From NCBI GenBank assembly GCA_047630175.1, contig JBLHVI010000003.1, positions 78,792 to 142,791 of the forward strand: a stretch of DNA of 64,000 bases, given 5' to 3'. The notes beneath the pieces are model-generated. The model saw only the letters and a list, made by a program, of their open reading frames with translations, was not told the DNA's origin and did not search any database. Positions 17,596 to 26,078 of this stretch are shown piece after piece. Source of the DNA: UBA4582 sp047630175 (GTDB lineage Bacteria; Pseudomonadota; Gammaproteobacteria; Pseudomonadales; Azotimanducaceae). Within the stretch, counting starts at the first letter, position 1. Every line of letters begins with the position of its first letter. A program made the translations under genes and the position numbers.

Positions 17596-18840
17596 TTATT
17601 TAGATTTGGCTAGGCCGAGCACGCGTTCACCCAAAATATTGCGTTGCACCTCGTTGGCGCCCGCAGCAATGGTGACGCCAAAACTGTTCATATAGGCCAG
17701 CTGCCACTCGCCGCCGTCGGATGCATTGTCGTCATTCAGATACAGACTGCTTGCTGGGCCTTGAATGTCATAACCAATTTCTGCCAAATCCTGATTGAAC
17801 TCCGTGGCAACCAGCTTGTTTTGTAAAGGAATACGCATGGGATGATCGGTCAACTCTGGTACCAGCGTACGCCGTTGGTTTTGCCGAAAAGCCTCTTGCC
17901 TAATCGCCATCTTGACGATTTCGTCGCGAATGAGGGGGTCATCAGAGGCGGTCTTGCCATTGCGATAGCTGCGTTTCGCCAGACTGATCAGCGCGCTGGG
18001 GCTACTGGTGTTGGCGCCGCGAGTATTTTCTTGGTCTAGTCCGCCGGCAGAAGGCGTGACCAGCAGGCCGGCGCCACGTTCATGGGCCAGTGTGGTCATG
18101 GCCACTTGCCAACCGGCGCCGACGGCATCTAGCCGATATTTGTCTTCGACAACCAGGTCTTCAAAGATAACTTCATTAAAGCCCGTCTCGCCGGTCATCT
18201 TGATCAGCGGTCGAACGGTAACGCCATTACCGATGGCCGATTCAATCGGTACGACGAAGTATGACAGACCGTTATACTTGTCGGCCTTATCAGTTCGGCA
18301 AAGTAGAATCATCCAGCTCGCAAAGTGGGCGAGTGAGGTCCATACCTTATGGCCATTGATGACCCAACTGTCACCGCGCTTCTCGGCGAAAGTCTGCTGG
18401 TTGGCAAGATCAGAGCCGGCACCGGGCTCGCTGAAACCCTGGCACCAGATCTCTTCACCTGATAACAGGGCCGGTAGCAGAGCGTTCTTAGTTTCCTCTT
18501 GGGCATGAAAATAAACGGTGGGTGCAGCCATGCCCAAGCCGATGATGTTCGGGAAATAGGGAGTTTTTGCCCGCTGCATTTCCTGATTGGCAATAGTTTG
18601 GCAGTCAGTGCGTCCACCACCGCCTGTTTCTTTGGCGTAATCGCAGCCGATAAGACCCGCGTCATAAGCAGACTTTTGCCAGCTCTTTAGCCAGTTCAGG
18701 GCCTCCACGTCGCTGAGTTCCAGCGCGCCAAGAGGCAGACGTACCGGGGGCTGGCCCGGGTGATTGTTGTCTAGCCAGTCGCGGCAATAGGTACGAAACT
18801 CGGCTTGTTCGGGGGTGTCCATTCGGTCGGCAGCTGACAT
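17596..18840 (-). CDS. Acyl-CoA dehydrogenase, larger partner of a pair
   Basis: Acyl-CoA dehydrogenase of 414 residues with the classic FAD/substrate segments WCQGFSEPGAGSDLA and GHKVWTSLAHFASWMILLCRT. Near the C-terminus the sequence IAAGANEVQRNILGERVLG occupies the place of the usual YEGT motif, so the canonical catalytic Glu is missing. It is the first gene of a two-gene unit with the dehydrogenase at 16417-17571. The spacing and pairing of a large and a small member resemble FadE pairs of steroid or branched-chain side-chain degradation. It is divergent from the molybdopterin oxidoreductase. Confidence 0.87.
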   Translation of the reverse strand: MSAADRMDTPEQAEFRTYCRDWLDNNHPGQPPVRLPLGALELSDVEALNWLKSWQKSAYDAGLIGCDYAKETGGGGRTDCQTIANQEMQRAKTPYFPNIIGLGMAAPTVYFHAQEETKNALLPALLSGEEIWCQGFSEPGAGSDLANQQTFAEKRGDSWVINGHKVWTSLAHFASWMILLCRTDKADKYNGLSYFVVPIESAIGNGVTVRPLIKMTGETGFNEVIFEDLVVEDKYRLDAVGAGWQVAMTTLAHERGAGLLVTPSAGGLDQENTRGANTSSPSALISLAKRSYRNGKTASDDPLIRDEIVKMAIRQEAFRQNQRRTLVPELTDHPMRIPLQNKLVATEFNQDLAEIGYDIQGPASSLYLNDDNASDGGEWQLAYMNSFGVTIAAGANEVQRNILGERVLGLAKSK

Positions 18841-18972
18841 GCTAAGGCTCCAGATGATTGTCAGTAAAGTTCAGGACGGAAAGTACCCGATCACCGGCAT
18901 GGGTTAAAGGTCATATCTGACCAATCGCGCGGTGCTTGATACCCTCGTCTGGATGCCGTTTAATCGGGGGGA

Positions 18973-19012
18973 TAGTCCTTTATCTAGTCCTTTATCTAGT
19001 CCGTTATCTAGT
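18973..19012. repeat. 12-bp tandem repeat upstream of molybdopterin oxidoreductase
   Basis: Units TAGTCCTTTATC (18973-18984), TAGTCCTTTATC (18985-18996) and TAGTCCGTTATC (18997-19008) are followed by a partial TAGT. The array ends 17 bp before the start codon at 19030, so it lies in the leader or promoter region. Copy-number change here could alter expression. Confidence 0.8.
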
Positions 19013-19029
19013 GCGCCGGGAGTCAGGTC

Positions 19030-21129
19030 ATGAGTGAGCTAAAACATACGTTTTGTCGGGTTTGTGAGCCCTCTTGCGCGTTACTTGCTGAGGTCAGCGA
19101 TGGCGAGATAATAAGTCTCAAGCCAGACCGTGATCATCCAGTAACAAAGGGATTTGCCTGCCATAAAGGTTTGGCGGTCCTGGATCTCCACAAGGATCCG
19201 GACCGGCTGAATTATCCGCAGAAGAAAGTGGGCGATGCTTTTGAACGCATCAGTTGGGACGAAGCGAGTCGTGACATTGCGACCCGCTTAGCAGATATTA
19301 AAGCGCGTTTTGGCAATGATGCGATAGCGTCTTATGCGGGCAATCCTTTGGCATTTAATGCGCTGGCTGGGCCGGCCATCGGCAGCTTTCTGATCAAGAA
19401 CGAGATTCGCCTTAATTTCAGTTCGGGGACGCAAGACTGCACAAACAAGTTTGCTGGCAGCGAAGCAATCTTTGGCTCTAGTACGATTCATCCCTTGCCG
19501 GATATCGCTCATACAGATTTTCTGCTGATTTTCGGCTCCAATCCGCGTGTTTCGCATATGAGCTTTATCTCCATCGCTGACCCCATGAAAGCGCTGCGCG
19601 AAGCGAAGAATCGCGGCGCCAGTATTCGTTTTGTTGATCCCAGGAAAAATGAGTCGGTCAAAGGTATTGGTGACATTGTGCAGGTTAAACCCGACACCGA
19701 TGTGTACCTGATGGCGGCTATGTTGCAACACCTTGATGTCACTGACCAGTTTGATCTGGATATGATTGATGAACACGGTGAGCGCATCGATGAGTTGCGA
19801 GCATTTGTTAGCCAGTACACGCCTGACCGGGTGGCAGACGTAGTGGGTGTAAGTAGCGATGCGATACGGACGCTGGCAAATGAGTTTGCCAGTGCTGAGC
19901 GCGCTGCCGTCTATATGTCGACTGGCGTCAATATGGGGCGGCAGGGGACGCTCGCCTATTGGCTGTTGTTTATGCTGAGTTTTGTCACAGGCAATCTCGA
20001 TAAGGTGGGGGGCAACATTTATTCGCTAGGCTTTTACCCCGCAGCGAAGGCTGGCCGGGTGCGTGCTGAATCGCCGTTTTTCGATTCACCGTTTGGCGAG
20101 ATACGTAAAGTGCGTGGCGCGCTGCCGGGTAACTTGATGACAGACATGATTCTGGCGGAAGACAATCCGGTGAAGGCGCTGGTGGTGATCTCTGGTAATC
20201 CCATGTTGTCTATGGGCAATGGCGCTCGCCTGCGTGAGGCTTTTGCTAAGCTGGAGCTGGTTATTGTTATTGATATTTATCCCAGTGCGACTGCCGAGTA
20301 CGCAGATTATGTGCTGCCAGCTACGGATATGTTTGAGCGTGAGGATATCAATATGTGTGGGCTGGGCATGCAGACGCAACCGTTTGTCCAGTACACCGAC
20401 CTGATTGTTGCACCTAAAGCTGAGCGCAAGCCGGAATGGTGGATCATGGCTAAGATTGAGCAGGCTCAGGGATTTGATTCAATCCTCGATGAGGAGCTGG
20501 CACCATCGCAGATGGGGCGCATTGATCATATGCTGCGCCAGAGTAACACCAGCATTCGTGAAATTCGTGATATGCCCAGTCAGACAGTGGTCTTGCCTGC
20601 ACCAGTCGCGGGTCGATTTTTCACCGATTGGATTCAAACTGAATCAGAACGTGTTAATTGTTGCCCGTTGATGTTCGATGAGGCGCTGGTGCGCTGTGAG
20701 GACATCTTTAAGGAGTTGCAGGCTGAAGCGCCGGACGCGCTTAAAATGATTTCGCGCCGCACCAACTATATGATTAATAGCTGGATGCATAATTTGCCGT
20801 CCCTGAAAAGGCCGGGCCAACTGACGAATCCCTTATATATGCACCCTGACGATGCGCGTGCGCGTAATCTCGGTGATGGTTCGAGCGTACGTATCTGGAA
20901 CGCCTTCGGTAATATCAGTTCATGTGTGTCGCTCGATGAGACATTGAAACCTGGAACCGTCGCTATGACTCATGGCTGGGGTAACGACAAGACCCGGATG
21001 AAGGTGGCCAAGCAACACGCCGGCGTCAATGCTAACGACCTTCTGCCTTCAGGCCCGGGGAGTTATGAGAAGCTCAGTAACCAAGCCTTTATGACGGGCA
21101 TACCTGTGAGTGTTGAAGTATGCGCATAG
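19030..21129 (+). CDS. Molybdopterin-dependent oxidoreductase (DMSO reductase family)
   Basis: Cytoplasmic-type Mo/W-bisPGD enzyme of 699 residues. The N-terminus binds a 4Fe-4S cluster through Cys9, Cys12, Cys16 and Cys44 (CRVCEPSC ... FACHK). FGSNPRVSHMSF, STGVNMGRQGTLAYW and the C-terminal molydop-binding domain (TNPLYMHPDDARARNLGDGS, part) complete the family. No twin-arginine signal is present, so it stays in the cytoplasm. It resembles formate-dehydrogenase-like or biotin-sulfoxide-type oxidoreductases seen beside acyl-CoA genes; substrate unknown. The metallophosphoesterase gene overlaps its last 10 bases. Confidence 0.9.
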   Translation: MSELKHTFCRVCEPSCALLAEVSDGEIISLKPDRDHPVTKGFACHKGLAVLDLHKDPDRLNYPQKKVGDAFERISWDEASRDIATRLADIKARFGNDAIASYAGNPLAFNALAGPAIGSFLIKNEIRLNFSSGTQDCTNKFAGSEAIFGSSTIHPLPDIAHTDFLLIFGSNPRVSHMSFISIADPMKALREAKNRGASIRFVDPRKNESVKGIGDIVQVKPDTDVYLMAAMLQHLDVTDQFDLDMIDEHGERIDELRAFVSQYTPDRVADVVGVSSDAIRTLANEFASAERAAVYMSTGVNMGRQGTLAYWLLFMLSFVTGNLDKVGGNIYSLGFYPAAKAGRVRAESPFFDSPFGEIRKVRGALPGNLMTDMILAEDNPVKALVVISGNPMLSMGNGARLREAFAKLELVIVIDIYPSATAEYADYVLPATDMFEREDINMCGLGMQTQPFVQYTDLIVAPKAERKPEWWIMAKIEQAQGFDSILDEELAPSQMGRIDHMLRQSNTSIREIRDMPSQTVVLPAPVAGRFFTDWIQTESERVNCCPLMFDEALVRCEDIFKELQAEAPDALKMISRRTNYMINSWMHNLPSLKRPGQLTNPLYMHPDDARARNLGDGSSVRIWNAFGNISSCVSLDETLKPGTVAMTHGWGNDKTRMKVAKQHAGVNANDLLPSGPGSYEKLSNQAFMTGIPVSVEVCA

Positions 21130-21701
21130 GCTTGATAGCCGACACGCATATGCCTGGTTCGCTGGCGGATCTTTGGCCCCAAGCTTACAGCGCTTTTGCG
21201 GATGTCGACATGATCCTGCATGCCGGGGACTTGCATACCTTAGATGTGGTCGATGAGTTAGGTAAGCTGGCACCGATCTATGTTGCTCGCGGCAACGGCG
21301 ATATGGATATTGAGGACGTGCGTCTGCGTAATCACTGGTTGCTTGAGATAGAAGGCATTAGCATCGGTATGATCCACCGTTTGCCGAGTCCCGTGCGTAA
21401 GTCTAGTGACCATATTCTGCGCTATGTGACTAAACACTTTGGTCGTGTACCCCAAGTTTTAATCTATGGCCACACGCACCTTGAAGGGCTGCATCGGGTT
21501 GCGGAAATGCTTTGTGTGAACCCTGGCTCGCCAACTTTGCCACAAAATCAATCGTTAAGGCTCGGGACCATCGGGTTTCTTGATATTGCTAACGGGCGCG
21601 TCACAGCATCGGTGCATCAACTAACTCAGACAGGTATCCAAGACCATGAAACGGTGTTGCCGACGTCTATAGATCATGCACCTGTACCGGAAGGTGAGTA
21701 A
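21120..21701 (+). CDS. YfcE/MJ0936-type metallophosphoesterase
   Basis: Small calcineurin-like phosphodiesterase of 193 residues. Metal-binding motifs are in order: GLIADTHMP (D-x-H), LHAGDLHTLDVV, ARGNGDMD (G-N-x-D), IHRLPSP and IYGHTHLEGLH (G-H-T-H), then NPGSPTLPQN. Such proteins hydrolyse phosphodiesters with Mn2+. Its start overlaps the end of the oxidoreductase gene by 10 bp, which indicates coupled translation. Its last 35 bp overlap the convergent P450 gene. Confidence 0.92.
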   Translation: MRIGLIADTHMPGSLADLWPQAYSAFADVDMILHAGDLHTLDVVDELGKLAPIYVARGNGDMDIEDVRLRNHWLLEIEGISIGMIHRLPSPVRKSSDHILRYVTKHFGRVPQVLIYGHTHLEGLHRVAEMLCVNPGSPTLPQNQSLRLGTIGFLDIANGRVTASVHQLTQTGIQDHETVLPTSIDHAPVPEGE

Positions 21702-22986
21702 TACCCCGAACAAAGCTAGAGCGCAATCGCACAGGCTCGCCAACCACTTCCACATGTTTGAAGCGCTTCATAATTTCTTCCCAGACAATACGCAATTGCA
21801 TTTCCGCCAAACGGTTGCCCATGCAACGGTGAATGCCGAAGCCAAAGGATAGATGGTGTCGGGCGTGGGCTCGGTCAATGAGGAATTCGTCAGCGCGGTC
21901 AATGACATCAGTGTCGCGATTGCCCGATACATACCACATCAGCAGCTGATCACCTTTCTTGATTTGCTTGCCGCGCATTTCGAAATCAACATTGGAGGTG
22001 CGCCGCATATAAGGTAATGGTGTCTGCCAACGAATAATTTCAGAGACCATATTCGGCACAAGCGATGGTTTAGCGTTAAGTTTTTCATACTCTGCCGGGT
22101 TTTCATTCAGAGCAAGAACGCCAGCGCTCATGGAATTGCGTGTGGTGTCGTTGCCGCCGACGATCAGCAGAATTAAGTTGCCAAGAAACTCGAATGGCTG
22201 CATGTCTTTGGTGTCTTTACCGTGTGCCAGCATAGAAATTAAATCCGAGCCGGGCGTTGTCATTTTCGCACGCTCATTCCACAGCTTGGTGAAATACGCC
22301 AGGCACTCGAGCAATTCGCTGCGCCTTTGTTCTTCAGACTCTACAACGCCGGTGCCCGGTGCAGCTGTCGCTACATCTGACCAGCGGGTTAGCATGCGGC
22401 GATCTTCGAATGGGAAATCAAACAAGGTTGCGAGCATCTGAGTTGTTAATTCGATAGACACCTTGTCGACCCAGTTGAAAGTCTCCCCACGGGGTAAATC
22501 GTCGAGAATTTTACCAGCACGCTCGCGAATGATACTTTCCATCTTTGCAAGATTCGGTGGTGCTACAACACCGCTCACGGTAGCGCGTTGCAGGTCGTGC
22601 TTGGGCGGATCCATGGCGATAAACATCGCTAGATTCAAATCTTCTGAGTTGAGTTCCGCATCGACCCGTGGGCCAATAGCGATACCATGAGAAGACGAGA
22701 ACATATCGTGGTTCTTGTCGATAAACATGATGTCCTCGAACTTGGTGATCGACCAATAGCGTCCGGTGGCCGGTAATTCGTTGAGGTGAACAGGGTCTTC
22801 GTCACGCAGACGCGCAAAATGCGCCCAGTGCAGGTCTTCTTCGAACAGGCGACCATCGATCATGTTGATGTCTTCAATGGGCACGGCATAAGGATCGCGG
22901 ATAACTGGCGGCGCGTCTGGTCGTAAAAATGGACTCATGGTAGCGCGGTCCACAGGTTCCTGCGGGTCTTTATGTTGTTCGCTCAT
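21667..22986 (-). CDS. Cytochrome P450, CYP153-type alkane/fatty acid terminal hydroxylase
   Basis: Soluble bacterial P450 of 439 residues. Whole-length resemblance to CYP153A is strong, for example MLATLFDFPFEDRR, SEEQRRSELLECLAYFTKLWNER and GNLILLIVGGNDTTRNSM (oxygen-binding I helix). The ExxR motif is EIIRW, and the haem loop FGFGIHRCMGNRLAE places the thiolate at Cys388. CYP153 enzymes hydroxylate the terminal carbon of medium-chain alkanes or acyl chains and need a ferredoxin and ferredoxin reductase; neither is encoded nearby. The gene stands alone and is convergent with the phosphodiesterase. Confidence 0.9.
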   Translation of the reverse strand: MSEQHKDPQEPVDRATMSPFLRPDAPPVIRDPYAVPIEDINMIDGRLFEEDLHWAHFARLRDEDPVHLNELPATGRYWSITKFEDIMFIDKNHDMFSSSHGIAIGPRVDAELNSEDLNLAMFIAMDPPKHDLQRATVSGVVAPPNLAKMESIIRERAGKILDDLPRGETFNWVDKVSIELTTQMLATLFDFPFEDRRMLTRWSDVATAAPGTGVVESEEQRRSELLECLAYFTKLWNERAKMTTPGSDLISMLAHGKDTKDMQPFEFLGNLILLIVGGNDTTRNSMSAGVLALNENPAEYEKLNAKPSLVPNMVSEIIRWQTPLPYMRRTSNVDFEMRGKQIKKGDQLLMWYVSGNRDTDVIDRADEFLIDRAHARHHLSFGFGIHRCMGNRLAEMQLRIVWEEIMKRFKHVEVVGEPVRLRSSFVRGITHLPVQVHDL

Positions 22987-23066
22987 GATAGACGGCCCAG
23001 TTTATTGGATTTCAATCTACGTTAGCACAACAATCCGGTCTAATAATGATCATTTCAGGCCATGTC

Positions 23067-24311
23067 TTAAAAGGAGGCTGCGGCGGGTTCGCGACTTGAA
23101 ATGATGTGTAGACGCCGTGCGCCGAGTGCTAATGTCAGGCCGACGGCCGTCAGCAAGTACAAACCAGCATTAAAGCCACCCGTAAAGTCGTATAACAGCC
23201 CTAACGTCAATGGCCCAAGCATGCCACCGACCTCGGCAGACGCAAAGAACAGGCCGCTGGCGACACCCGCATAACGATCGCCAATACCGGGCAATTCTAC
23301 CAGTGTCAGTATCAGCACGGTCATCAGTGCTGAGCGAGCAATGCCCTGCAGCAATAAGCCGCTAAAGAGTATCGGTTCGTTTTGCACCTGCAAGAGTAGG
23401 CTGGCTGCCGCTGCACAGAGACTTAAGCCGATCAGAATGGGAATGCGGCGCTTAGGTGTCGCAAGTCGAGGTATCAGCAGCGAGCCGAGGATGCCAATAA
23501 CCGTAGGAATAGCGGCCCAATATCCGGCTGCCACAACGCTCATGCCGTTCTGCCGAAGGAGTTCGGGTAGCCAGTTATTCAGGCCATGATTGAACAAGAA
23601 GACGCCGACACCCATCATTAGCACTAACACGACTGCAGGAGTGCCGAGTATGGATTTGATAATCTGGCGCTGACTTTGGGGCGGAGCGCTGGCGTTAGAC
23701 GCGTCTAGTGATGTCCGATTAAGGCTTGGGTGAGCAGCGACAAATACCCAGACAAGCGTGATCAGCGCGGCAAAACCTGCCCATAGAACCATCACGTTAC
23801 GCCATTGGCCATCGAGTTGGGGTAGTAATAGTGAATGGGTCATGGTCAGGGAAACAACGCCACCGATGGCGGGGCCTGTCATGTAGATGCCCATTGCCAA
23901 CCCGCGAGATGAACCGCTAAACAGCGTTGTCACTACCTTCGGGGCGCCCGCTGAGATGATCGGGCCGCCAACGCCGAAGAGCATAACAGCCAACAGCAAC
24001 TCAGCGTAACTGTCTGCGGTGCCTCGGAGTAGTGTTGATGCTGCCATCAGCAGGCCGCCAAGTGTTAATGCCCAGCGTGGCCCGAGTCGATCAAGCAATA
24101 TGCCGCAGGGGATAGACGAGAAGATAAATACCAGTTGCCACGCGCCCATGATACTGCCCATGGCGGCATGACTCAGCCCAAGGTCGGCCTCGACGAGTCC
24201 CGTCAGGGGTGCAAGGCTGGTGACCACCAAGCCAAAGGCGACGTACATGAGCCAGACGCCTGCGAGTAATACCCAGCGGTAGGAGGATGGTTGTTGTTGA
24301 GTATCTGTCAA
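23067..24311 (-). CDS. MFS transporter downstream of an Lrp-type regulator
   Basis: MFS carrier of 414 residues with about twelve helices. The motif GILLDRLGPRWALTLGG after helix 2 matches MFS motif A. The family resembles cyanate/nitrate-type or CynX-like anion carriers, but the substrate is not certain. The TTG start overlaps the stop of the lrp-like gene (TTGA at 24308-24311), so it is translationally coupled to the regulator. Together with the divergent hpd operon this suggests uptake or export of an aromatic amino acid or keto acid; that is inference. Confidence 0.85.
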   Translation of the reverse strand: MTDTQQQPSSYRWVLLAGVWLMYVAFGLVVTSLAPLTGLVEADLGLSHAAMGSIMGAWQLVFIFSSIPCGILLDRLGPRWALTLGGLLMAASTLLRGTADSYAELLLAVMLFGVGGPIISAGAPKVVTTLFSGSSRGLAMGIYMTGPAIGGVVSLTMTHSLLLPQLDGQWRNVMVLWAGFAALITLVWVFVAAHPSLNRTSLDASNASAPPQSQRQIIKSILGTPAVVLVLMMGVGVFLFNHGLNNWLPELLRQNGMSVVAAGYWAAIPTVIGILGSLLIPRLATPKRRIPILIGLSLCAAAASLLLQVQNEPILFSGLLLQGIARSALMTVLILTLVELPGIGDRYAGVASGLFFASAEVGGMLGPLTLGLLYDFTGGFNAGLYLLTAVGLTLALGARRLHIISSREPAAASF

Positions 24312-24796
24312 GGCTGTTTCGCCGACTGAATGAGGTTGTTGAGGGGCAGTGCGGTAGTGCTCTTAAGCTGTTGTAAGAGCACGTTGGAGCGTACGCTCGC
24401 GACAATTGGCAGGCTCATCAAATGCTCCATAAGAAAGTCAGAGAACTCCTTGAGATTATGGGTGATGACCTTTAGCACATAGTCTTCTTCGCCGGTGACG
24501 GCATGGCATTCGAGGATCTCGGGATGCTGGGCGATGACCTGCCGAAACTGCTCGGCGGGGTTGCCGCCTTGGCTCGATAGAGTGACACTGACGATGGCCT
24601 CGACTTGAAGACCGAGTGAGTGAGCGTCCAGCAGCGCGACGTATTGCATGATTAACCCGCTGTCTTCAAGTTTCTTCATGCGCCGCTGGCACTGGGATGC
24701 CGATAAATGCACCAGGTCAGCGAGTTCAACGGATGTGCAGCGCCCCGTGCGCTGCAGGGTGTCGAGTATCTGCAAATCGTATCTGTCGATAACCAT
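24308..24796 (-). CDS. Lrp/AsnC family transcriptional regulator
   Basis: 162-residue regulator with an N-terminal winged helix-turn-helix (DRYDLQILDTLQRTGRCTS, part; then LVHLSASQCQRRMKKLEDSGLI) and a C-terminal RAM effector domain (CHAVTGEEDYVLKV). It binds an amino acid ligand as a dimer or octamer in the family. It is transcribed away from hpd and coupled to the MFS gene, the usual layout for a local regulator of tyrosine catabolism. Confidence 0.93.
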   Translation of the reverse strand: MVIDRYDLQILDTLQRTGRCTSVELADLVHLSASQCQRRMKKLEDSGLIMQYVALLDAHSLGLQVEAIVSVTLSSQGGNPAEQFRQVIAQHPEILECHAVTGEEDYVLKVITHNLKEFSDFLMEHLMSLPIVASVRSNVLLQQLKSTTALPLNNLIQSAKQP

Positions 24797-24943
24797 GCGT
24801 TAATACCGCTCATTATAGATAAATTCTGCGTGATCTTCGCATATAGTAGCGTTATTTAGAAGAAGATGCGGGGATTACGCACGTTAATCGGCTTACACTC
24901 TTCGCAGTAGTTCACCTTCTTTAATCACACAAGAGGCCCCGTC
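24797..24943. promoter_or_regulatory. Divergent lrp/hpd intergenic region
   Basis: The 147-bp gap between the Lrp-type regulator and hpd must hold promoters for both directions and probably the regulator's operators. It is AT-rich around 24813-24860 (for example TATAGATAAATTCT and CATATAGTAGCG). No single site matches the Lrp consensus well enough to name. A GAGG ribosome site lies upstream of hpd. Confidence 0.45.
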
Positions 24944-26017
24944 ATGACTGCTAGTATGCCTGTCAAACCTGTTGCACAATCGGACAATCCCGTCGGTACT
25001 GATGGCTTTGAGTTCGTCGAATACAGCGCTAAGGAGCCCGCGCTATTGGCACGACTGTTTGAGACGATGGGGTTTGTTGCTGTCGCCCAGCATCGTTCCA
25101 AAAACGTCACGCTGTATCGCCAGGGTGATATCAACTTTATTCTCAACAACGAGGCGGATAGCCAAGCAGCGAGTTTCTCTTCAGTGCATGGTCCCAGCGC
25201 GAATGCGTTTGCCATCAGAGTCAAAGATGTCGGTGTGGCTGTTAAAGAACTAGGCGCTCGAGGTGCAAAAATTTTGGCCAGCGGGGCGGGTCCCATGGAG
25301 CTCAATATTCCAGCCATTGAGGGCATCGGTGGGTCGCTGCTGTATCTGGTGGATCTTTACGGCGGTGAGTCTATCTACGATATTGATTTCAAACCTATTG
25401 CCGGGGTTGACCAGCACCCTAGTGGCGTCGGCTTGACCTATATCGATCATCTGACGCACAACGTTGAACGCGGCCACATGGACTTATGGTCGAATTTTTA
25501 TGAGCGGTTTTTCGACTTTCGAGAGATTCGTTTTTTCCATATTGAAGGCGCTAGCACGGGATTGAACTCACGCGCTATGACGAGCCCCTGTGGCAAGATC
25601 CGGATTCCCATCAACGAGTCTGCGGATGATAAGAGTCAAATCGCTGAATATCTGCGCGAGCACAAAGGTGAGGGTATTCAGCACATAGCCCTAGGCACGG
25701 CTGATATTTTCAGCTCAGTGGTCGCTTTGCGTCATAAGGGCGTCGTTTTTATGGATACGTTGAGTGCTTACTTCGATCTGTTGGATGCGCGGCTGCCAGG
25801 TCATGGTGAAGATGTTGAGCGTCTGCGGGAACTCAAAATTCTGATGGACGGCAACCCCGAGGAAGGCATTCTGTTGCAGATATTCTCGGAAGTCGTTATT
25901 GGCCCGTTGTTTTTCGAGATTATCCAGCGCAAAGGTAATCAGGGATTTGGTGAAGGTAACTTTCAGGCACTATTCGAGTCAATTGAGCTTGACCAACAAC
26001 GCCGGGGAGTCGTCTGA
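24944..26017 (+). CDS. hppD: 4-hydroxyphenylpyruvate dioxygenase
   Basis: Fe(II) dioxygenase that converts 4-hydroxyphenylpyruvate to homogentisate, the second step of tyrosine degradation. It has two vicinal-oxygen-chelate halves in 357 residues. The iron ligands are visible as His169 (YIDHLTHNV), His247 (GIQHIALGT) and Glu325 (FFEIIQRKG). The C-terminal GFGEGNFQALFESIE helix that closes the active site is intact. It is the first gene of the operon hppD, aromatic hydroxylase, hmgA. An AGAGG ribosome site precedes the ATG. Confidence 0.97.
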   Translation: MTASMPVKPVAQSDNPVGTDGFEFVEYSAKEPALLARLFETMGFVAVAQHRSKNVTLYRQGDINFILNNEADSQAASFSSVHGPSANAFAIRVKDVGVAVKELGARGAKILASGAGPMELNIPAIEGIGGSLLYLVDLYGGESIYDIDFKPIAGVDQHPSGVGLTYIDHLTHNVERGHMDLWSNFYERFFDFREIRFFHIEGASTGLNSRAMTSPCGKIRIPINESADDKSQIAEYLREHKGEGIQHIALGTADIFSSVVALRHKGVVFMDTLSAYFDLLDARLPGHGEDVERLRELKILMDGNPEEGILLQIFSEVVIGPLFFEIIQRKGNQGFGEGNFQALFESIELDQQRRGVV

Positions 26018-26041
26018 GGGCTGGCCCTCAAGGGGGTTTTT
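26015..26041 (+). terminator. Hairpin with T-run at the hppD stop codon, possible attenuator
   Basis: TGAGGG (26015-26020) pairs perfectly with CCCTCA (26025-26030) around a CTGG loop. AGGGGG and a T5 tract follow. The stem begins at the hppD TGA stop. It could be a partial terminator that lowers expression of the two downstream genes; the seven bases between stem and T-run make it imperfect. Confidence 0.4.
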
Positions 26042-26078
26042 CTATGGACCGCTGTCTGCATTAGTAGGAGTCGCCTGA

